Shown: positions 1 through 5,200 of the stretch, piece after piece
Layout of the letters: every line of letters begins with the position of its first letter
Numbering within the stretch: position 1 is the first letter of the stretch
Assembly: GCA_913044145.1 (NCBI GenBank)
Contig: CAJWOD010000099.1
Coordinates: 1 to 5,427 of the forward strand
Length of the DNA: 5,427 bases
Direction: 5' to 3'
Origin: an uncultured Nitrospina sp.
GTDB lineage: Bacteria; Nitrospinota; Nitrospinia; Nitrospinales; VA-1
The notes under the pieces: generated by a model
The model's input: only the letters and a program-made list of their open reading frames with translations
What the model was told of the DNA's origin: nothing
Databases searched by the model: none
Position numbers and translations under genes: made by a program

Positions 1-1
1 G

Positions 2-409
2 AGTCAAATAAAGCTCCAAATTCCTGCCGGTCAGGCAACGCCATCTCCGCCTGTCGGGCCTGCGCTCGGACAGCATGGTGTGGCAATAATGGATTTTTGT
101 AAAGCGTTTAATGCAAAAACTCAAGGGCAGGAGGGAAGTATTATACCTGTAATTATTGATGTATATAAGGATAGAAGCTTTTCTTTTATTACAAAGTCAC
201 CACCCGCATCCGCTCTGCTAAAGCAGGCAGCGGGTATTGCTAAGGGCTCCTCTAACCCTAGCAAGGAATCTGTGGGCAAAGTGACTCTAGAGCAGGTAAG
301 GGATATTGCAAAAGTTAAAATGGAAGACTTGAATGCCGAGGATTTGGATATGGCCGTTAACATCATTAAGGGTTCGGCAAAAAGCATGGGATTGAAAGTC
401 GAAGGTTAA
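2..409 (+). CDS. rplK: 50S ribosomal protein L11 (5'-truncated by window edge)
   Basis: L11 binds the GTPase-associated centre of 23S rRNA (helices 43/44) at the base of the L12 stalk and takes part in factor-dependent GTP hydrolysis and the stringent response. The frame is open from base 2 and gives 135 residues. Aligned from memory to E. coli L11 (142 aa), only about six N-terminal residues are missing. The N-terminal domain shows the proline-rich TPSPPVGPALGQHG segment, whose prolines are the classic thiostrepton/micrococcin contact region, followed by IMDFCKAFNAKT. The C-terminal rRNA-binding domain shows TKSPPASALLKQAAG, GKVTLEQV and the final KSMGL signature. A GTG at 80 lies inside the conserved GVAIMDF stretch and is a valine codon, not the start. 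The stop is 14 nt before rplA, so the two are almost certainly co-transcribed. Identification is very secure; only the 5' end is unseen. Confidence 0.97.
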   Translation, partial: SQIKLQIPAGQATPSPPVGPALGQHGVAIMDFCKAFNAKTQGQEGSIIPVIIDVYKDRSFSFITKSPPASALLKQAAGIAKGSSNPSKESVGKVTLEQVRDIAKVKMEDLNAEDLDMAVNIIKGSAKSMGLKVEG

Positions 410-423
410 CCGGAAAAAAAATT

Positions 424-1110
424 ATGGCTAAACATGGGAAAAAATATCGGGCTGCGGCGCAAAAAGTTGACCCTGATAAAAAATATGAGTTGAAGGAGGC
501 CATTGGCCTTGCTAAGGACTCTAATTCTGAAAAATTTGATGAGTCGCTTGATGTGGCGGTCAGATTGAGCTTGGATCCAAGGAAAGCAGACCAGAACATT
601 CGCGGAAGTGTGGTTTTACCCAAGGGCACCGGTAAAAAATTTCGTGTTCTTGTGTTCGCTAAAGGCGATAAGGAAACAGAAGCGAAAGCTGCAGGCGCGG
701 TAGAGGTCGGTGGCGACGATTTAGTTGCCAAGGTGCAGGGTGGTTGGATGGAATTTGATCGTGTTGTCGCGACTCCAGATATGATGGGTCAGGTAGGTAA
801 GTTGGGAAAGGTCTTGGGCCCCAGAGGCTTGATGCCGAATCCGAAAACGGGAACGGTGACTTTCGATGTCAAGCAAGCTATTGAGCAAATCCAGGCAGGA
901 AAAGTGGATTACCGTGTCGACAAATCAGGGATTGTTCATGCGTCCTTGGGGAAAGCTAGTTTCTCTGTTGAAGATCTTGCTGAAAACTACCAAACCCTTA
1001 TTGATACATTGGTCAAGGTCAAGCCGGCATCAAGTAAGGGGCATTATGTGAAAGGTATATCGGTTTCAACCACTATGGGAGTTGGGGTTCGAGTGGCGTA
1101 CACGGCCTAA
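424..1110 (+). CDS. rplA: 50S ribosomal protein L1
   Basis: L1 forms the mobile L1 stalk on 23S rRNA helices 76-78, which helps release deacylated tRNA from the E site. In many bacteria it also represses its own operon by binding an mRNA mimic of that rRNA site. The 228-residue product is close to the usual 229-235. Domain I is formed by both ends of the chain (about 1-66 and 160-228), with domain II between. Visible signatures are KFDES (37-41), DPRKADQNIRG (51-61), the L1 family signature GQVGKLGKVLGPRGLMPNP (122-140), GKVDYRVDKSGIVH (159-172) and the rRNA-contacting STTMG (215-219). The ATG has only a weak Shine-Dalgarno, GGAA at 412-415, 8 nt upstream, in an A-rich leader. The MAKHGKKYR N-terminus is typical of the family. 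No obvious L1-binding mRNA mimic can be seen, and any such site may lie upstream of rplK. Confidence 0.97.
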   Translation: MAKHGKKYRAAAQKVDPDKKYELKEAIGLAKDSNSEKFDESLDVAVRLSLDPRKADQNIRGSVVLPKGTGKKFRVLVFAKGDKETEAKAAGAVEVGGDDLVAKVQGGWMEFDRVVATPDMMGQVGKLGKVLGPRGLMPNPKTGTVTFDVKQAIEQIQAGKVDYRVDKSGIVHASLGKASFSVEDLAENYQTLIDTLVKVKPASSKGHYVKGISVSTTMGVGVRVAYTA

Positions 1111-1124
1111 TTAAATTGATAAAT

Positions 1125-1138
1125 CCCCTGTGCAGGGG
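1125..1138 (+). promoter_or_regulatory. Short GC hairpin in the rplA-rplJ gap (possible reduced L10 leader)
   Basis: CCCCTGTGCAGGGG is a perfect palindrome. As RNA it forms five pairs around a GTGC loop, followed directly by TTTG. It lies 26 nt before the preferred rplJ start. In many bacteria this gap carries the L10 leader, an autoregulatory site bound by L10-L12, but here the gap is only 53 nt and I cannot recognise the full leader fold. The CCCCT arm (1125-1129) is complementary both to AGGGG at 1134-1138 and to AGGGG at 1151-1155 in the rplJ ribosome binding site, so alternative pairing is possible but weak. A terminator role is unlikely because the stem is short and the U-tract is only three bases. 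Confidence 0.4.
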
Positions 1139-1148
1139 TTTGTAAGTG

Positions 1149-1155
1149 AGAGGGG
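1149..1155 (+). promoter_or_regulatory. Ribosome binding site that decides the rplJ start
   Basis: AGAGGGG is a purine-rich Shine-Dalgarno-like element ending 8 nt before the GTG at 1164, which is ideal spacing. It overlaps or abuts the two upstream in-frame GTG codons (1146 and 1155), so neither of those could use it. This supports initiation at 1164. Confidence 0.6.
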
Positions 1156-1163
1156 TGGCGAAA

Positions 1164-1691
1164 GTGCCGAATGCAGAAAAAATTAAAAAAGTTGAAGAGC
1201 TTAACGGGATTTTCCTGAAGGCCAAGTCAGCTGTTCTTGCGAATTATCAGGGGATCGAGGCGGCGGAATTGACTCAGTTGCGTAGTCATATGCGTGGCAG
1301 GGCGATAGACTTTCGGGTGGTTAAAAATACTTTAGCGAAGCAAGCTGCTAAAAACACTCCCTTCGAGTTATTGGATGGAGATTTCACCGGTCCCGTGTCT
1401 TTGGTTCTTAGTTTTGAAGATGCGGTGGCGCCAGCAAAGGCGTTGGCCGAATATGCAAAGTCTGGGGCCGCAAAAAACCCTAAGGTGATTTGTGGCGTGG
1501 TTGAGGGAAAAAAGGTTTCCTCTGAGGAAGTTAAAGCGTTGGCAGACCTGCCAACCAAAGAAGTTCTGATTTCGCAGTTATTATCTACCATGAATGGTCC
1601 CACTACAAACCTTGTCGGAGCTCTTAGCGGATTATTAAGAAAGTTGGTGGGTACTCTGGACGCAATAAAAGATAAGAAGGCAAAAGAATAG
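1164..1691 (+). CDS. rplJ: 50S ribosomal protein L10, with a lengthened L12-binding helix
   Basis: L10 anchors the L12 stalk: its globular N-terminal domain binds 23S rRNA beside L11, and its C-terminal helix carries L12 dimers that recruit translation factors. I chose GTG 1164 (175 aa, beginning MPNAEKIKKVEEL) because it has a well-placed AGAGGGG and matches common L10 N-termini. In-frame GTGs at 1146 and 1155 would add six or three residues (MRGVAK...) but lack usable binding sites. Core signatures are AKSAVLANYQG, FRVVKNTLAKQAA, GPVSLVLSFEDAVAPAKAL and LADLPTKE. From LPT to the C-terminus there are 47 residues against 37 in E. coli L10. The 10 extra residues, NLVGALSGLL, precede a related RKLVGTLDAI. 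Each L12 dimer is known to occupy about ten residues of this helix, so three dimers are predicted. The gene lies 53 nt after rplA and 83 nt before rplL. Confidence 0.95.
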   Translation: MPNAEKIKKVEELNGIFLKAKSAVLANYQGIEAAELTQLRSHMRGRAIDFRVVKNTLAKQAAKNTPFELLDGDFTGPVSLVLSFEDAVAPAKALAEYAKSGAAKNPKVICGVVEGKKVSSEEVKALADLPTKEVLISQLLSTMNGPTTNLVGALSGLLRKLVGTLDAIKDKKAKE

Positions 1692-1693
1692 AA

Positions 1694-1715
1694 CGGTTCC
1701 CGCTTATGGGGATCG
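1694..1715 (+). promoter_or_regulatory. Stem-loop in the rplJ-rplL gap
   Basis: CGGTTCCC (1694-1701) pairs with GGGGATCG (1708-1715) as an 8-bp stem with two G-U wobbles and a six-base loop, GCTTAT, starting 2 nt after the rplJ stop. No U-tract follows, so it does not look like an intrinsic terminator. It could be an RNA-processing or stabilising element that helps raise rplL output relative to rplJ, but that role is inferred. An AT-rich inverted repeat, CAATAA-A-TTATTG (1720-1732), follows immediately and may extend the structure. Confidence 0.4.
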
Positions 1716-1762
1716 CTGACAATAAATTATTGGATTAGAATTTTAGAAAAAACATTTTTTGA

Positions 1763-1769
1763 AAGGAGG
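1763..1769 (+). promoter_or_regulatory. Very strong ribosome binding site of rplL
   Basis: AAGGAGG is complementary over its full length to the usual anti-Shine-Dalgarno at the 3' end of 16S rRNA, and ends 5 nt before the ATG. It is preceded by an A/T-rich run (1741-1760) that should keep the site unstructured. It is the best binding site in the window, which fits the need to make several L12 copies per L10. Confidence 0.8.
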
Positions 1770-1774
1770 GCGTA

Positions 1775-2152
1775 ATGGCCGCCACCAAGGAGGATGTAGT
1801 TTCCTTTATCGATAGTATGACTGTTTTAGAAATGTCAGAGTTTGTAAAAGAATTGGAAGAAAAATATGGTGTGACTGCTGCGGCGCCTGCCGTTGCAATT
1901 GCCGCTCCTGTTGATGGAGGGGGTGCAGCAGCTGAAGAAAAAACCGAGTTCGATGTTGTTCTTACTGCTGCAGGTGATAAGAAGATCCAGGTTATTAAGG
2001 AAGTTCGGACCATTACCGGGTTGGGACTAAAGGATGCCAAAGATCTGGTAGAGTCAGCGCCTAAACCAATTAAGGAAGGTGTGAAAAAAGAGGAAGCAGA
2101 GGAAATTAAAAAGAAAGTCGAGGAGGCTGGCGGTACAGTGGAAGTTAAGTAG
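1775..2152 (+). CDS. rplL: 50S ribosomal protein L7/L12
   Basis: L7/L12 is the only multicopy ribosomal protein. Dimers attach to the L10 C-terminal helix, and their mobile C-terminal domains recruit and activate IF2, EF-Tu, EF-G and RF3. The product has 125 residues (E. coli has 120 mature). It shows an N-terminal dimerisation and L10-binding helical domain (about 1-33), an Ala/Gly/Pro-rich flexible hinge (about 35-53, including a GGG run) and a C-terminal factor-binding domain (about 57-125) opening with EEKTEFDVVL. The basic residues equivalent to E. coli K65, K70, R73 and K84 are present (K70, K75, R78, K89), around GLGLKDAKDLVE (82-93). The start is fixed by the perfect AAGGAGG. The C-terminus EEAGGTVEVK is intact. 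Nothing is unusual apart from a slightly longer hinge. Confidence 0.98.
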   Translation: MAATKEDVVSFIDSMTVLEMSEFVKELEEKYGVTAAAPAVAIAAPVDGGGAAAEEKTEFDVVLTAAGDKKIQVIKEVRTITGLGLKDAKDLVESAPKPIKEGVKKEEAEEIKKKVEEAGGTVEVK

Positions 2153-2230
2153 CGACTATCTGGTACAGCAGTTTTACGTTTGTTTTAGCAGATAAATTTA
2201 TCGTTAATCTTTCTTCCAGAAGGCTGCCCT
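2153..2230 (+). other. rplL-rpoB intergenic spacer without a clear terminator
   Basis: This 78-nt AT-rich spacer is far shorter than the roughly 300-nt E. coli equivalent, which holds an attenuator and an RNase III site. I see only weak structure. TATCTG (2157-2162) can pair with CAGATA (2189-2194) across a 26-nt loop, and GATAAATTTATC (2191-2202) is a 12-base palindrome. There is no GC-rich stem with a U-tract and no convincing promoter, so simple read-through into rpoB is the best reading. Confidence 0.5.
2218..2223 (+). promoter_or_regulatory. Ribosome binding site of rpoB
   Basis: AGAAGG ends 7 nt before the ATG at 2231 and is a moderate Shine-Dalgarno. It supports the chosen start, which gives the MSNNRSQRALGNLRQRKNF N-terminus followed by the conserved IPNLIEIQKRSFEHFL. 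Confidence 0.65.
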
Positions 2231-5200
2231 ATGTCAAACAACCGTTCTCAAAGAGCGCTTGGTAATCTTAGACAGAGAAAAAATTTCGCCCGAATTCCGA
2301 CCATCATTGGTATTCCCAATTTAATCGAAATTCAAAAAAGGTCATTCGAGCATTTCCTTCAATGGGATGTTGCTCCACATGAGCGCCAAAGAAAGGGTTT
2401 GGAGGATGTCTTTAGTGATGTCTTTCCTATCTCAGATGTAAATCTTAACGCCCGTATCGAATATGTCGGTTTTGAGATCGGTATATGGGAGTGCGCTTGC
2501 GGTGAGTTTAAAGAGTTGGGTGGACCGAATATCTTCTGCGACACTTGTAAGCAGGAGGTCGCCTATAAAGAGAAGCATAAGTTCAGCGAATGTCGCCAGA
2601 AGGGTCTCACCTATTCTGACCCTATTAAAATAATGGTTCGGCTCGTGCTTTTTGATCGTGAGACGGTGGATATAAATGCTCGCACGCTAAAAAACCTGGT
2701 TGGAAAAGTAATTATTGAAGAAGTCAAGAAACCAGGTACCTCAAAGAATCTAATTCCAGCTAAAACGGAAATCACCGAAGATATTTTAAAAACTCTACAA
2801 ACTGAAAAAGTACCCCAGATAACTATTAATACAGTTCGTGAAGTAAAAGAGCAGAAGATTTTTCTAGGCGAAATGCCTGTAATGGGACCGACAGGTACCT
2901 TTATGATAAATGGAGTGGAGCGTGTAATTGTTAGTCAAATGCATCGCTCGCCAGGAGCTTTCTTTTCGCACGATAAGGGCAAGTCTCATGTCAGCGGAAA
3001 AATTCTTTACTCTGCTAGGATAATTCCGGATCGTGGTTCTTGGATCGATTTTGAATTCGATATCAAGGATTTGCTTTATGTTAAAATAGATCGTAGACGG
3101 AAGCTTCCAGCAACTATCCTTCTGCAGGCATTCGGGATGGATGTCAAAACCATTCTTGAAACCTACTACCCCATTTCAAAAGTAAGTATCACAACAAAAG
3201 ACTTCCGCTTGTTTATGGCAAGTAAAAGCCTGCTCATCGGATTCAAGGTGAAGGAGGATGTGATAGATCCTAAAACCGATGATGTTGTTCTCAAGGCGGG
3301 TAAAAAGGTGACCGTAGGTGCGGCCAAAAAGTTAAGTCGATTGTCTAGGTCAACCAAGGTTGAAATCGACCCTGAAAGTTTAATCGGCAGGTATTTGTTT
3401 AAGGAAATTATTGATCCGGAGACAGGCGAAATTGAAGTTGACACTAATCAGGAGATCACAGAGGGCGTTCTTGAGGTAATTAAGAAAAATAAGCTCAGTG
3501 AAATTCAAATCTTACATATTGACGAAGAGATGTCGGATACAGTTATCCGCGATACTCTGGTGGTTGCAAAAACCCAAAGCCAAGAAGAGGCTATTAAGGA
3601 AATTTATAAAAGGTTGCGGCCCGGGGATCCTCCAACTCAAGAAATAGCGCGCTCTCTTTTTGCTAATCTGTTTTTTAATCCTAAGCGTTACAACCTGTCT
3701 GTTGTGGGTCGTATTAAGTTGAATCAGAAGTTTGGCTTGGATATTCCTTTGGAAAACCGGCTATTGACTTTAGAAGACTTGGTGGCGATTGTGAGGTTCA
3801 TAGTCGATCTTAGAAACGGTATTGGCGATATAGATGATATTGATCACCTTGGAAACCGAAGGGTGCGTGCAGTAGGGGAGTCTCTGGAGAACCAGTTCCG
3901 CGTTGGAATAGTACGAATGGAACGGGCGATCATTGAAAGAATGTCCATTCAAGATTTGGATGTTTCCATGCCACATGATTTGATCAATTCCAAACCGGTG
4001 ACTGCCGCGATTAAAGAATTTTTTGGTAGTAGTCAGTTGTCTCAGTTTATGGATCAAACCAATCCGCTTTCAGAAATTACACATAAGCGAAGATTGAGTG
4101 CATTAGGTCCCGGGGGGCTAACTCGCGAGCGAGCGGGATTTGAAGTGCGGGATGTACACCCAACCCATTATGGTCGCATTTGTCCCATTGAAACACCGGA
4201 AGGTCCAAATATTGGTCTGATTGCATCCCTTAGCACATATGCTCGGGTCAATGACTATGGGTTTATTGAGACTCCCTATCGAAAAGTGCGTAATTCTGTT
4301 GCTCAAAATGATGTTGAGTTTCATACGGCCTTGGTTGAAGATGATTTTGTTATCGCGCAAGCCAACGCGAAGATAGATGAGGGTAAAAATTTTTCTGACC
4401 CTATAGTTTCGGCACGTAAGGGAGGAGATTTTATTCTCTCTCCGCGAGAGAAAGTTGATTTTATGGATGTATCCCCAAAGCAGTTGATTAGTGTGGCCGC
4501 ATCTTTGATTCCCTTTCTGGAAAATGATGACGCAAACCGGGCTTTGATGGGATCCAACATGCAACGGCAAGCTGTTCCATTGTTGCAATCAGAAGCGCCC
4601 TTGGTGGGTACTGGTATGGAGGCAATTGTTGCGCGCGATTCTGGTGCTGTGGTGGTTGCTGAAAATGATGGCGTGGTTATTAGTGCTGATGCAACTCGCA
4701 TTGTTATCCGTACTGAAAAGAAACCGGCGGAAAAAGTGAAAACTCGTCGCAGCCAGTTAGATTCGAATGTGGATATTTATTCACTGAATAAGTATCAACG
4801 GTCTAATCAGAATACCTGCATCAACCAACGTCCCCGTGTTTCTTCTGGAGCGAAGGTTAAAAGGGGTGATGTGTTGGCAGATGGTCCTGCGACCGATCAT
4901 GGTGAATTGGCGTTGGGTCGAAATGTTCTCGTCGCATTCATGCCTTGGGATGGTTACAACTTTGAAGATGCTATTATCGTAAGTGAAAAACTTGTTAAAG
5001 AAGACGTTTATACTTCTGTTCATATTGAGGAATTTGAAGTCGAAGCCCGAGATACCAAACAGGGTAAAGAAGAGATTACTCGAGATATTTCGAATGTGGG
5101 GGAGGAAGCCCTCAAGAACCTAGATGAAAGCGGTATTATTCGGGTTGGGGCAAACGTAAAGCCTAACGATATTCTAGTCGGCAAGATCACTCCAAAAGGT

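Noticed and set aside
80..409. GTG at 80 as the start of a short L11
   Set aside because: The frame is open to base 2, and the upstream codons encode the highly conserved L11 N-terminal sequence. The codon is the Val of GVAIMDF.
866..1051. 61-codon plus-strand frame inside rplA
   Set aside because: It is a shifted-frame shadow of the conserved L1 gene, with no family resemblance.
1125..1141. Intrinsic terminator between rplA and rplJ
   Set aside because: The stem is five to six pairs with only three U after it, which is too weak. Termination inside this operon would also be unexpected.
1716..1741. Possible promoter for rplL: CTGACA and TAGAAT
   Set aside because: Each hexamer is five of six to consensus, but the spacer is only 14 nt, too short for a sigma-70 promoter, and there is no extended -10.
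2191..2202. Perfect palindrome GATAAATTTATC before rpoB
   Set aside because: A 12-base palindrome is expected about once by chance in a window this size, it is AT-rich, and no matching second site is seen.
3230..3514. SI1-type repeat as a novel insertion
   Set aside because: Its position and two-module form match the known E. coli sequence insertion 1, so it is kept as an annotation only.
4118..4588. 156-codon open frame on the minus strand inside rpoB
   Set aside because: It is antisense to strongly conserved RpoB sequence, has no recognisable protein similarity and no convincing binding site. The other minus-strand frames were rejected for the same reason.
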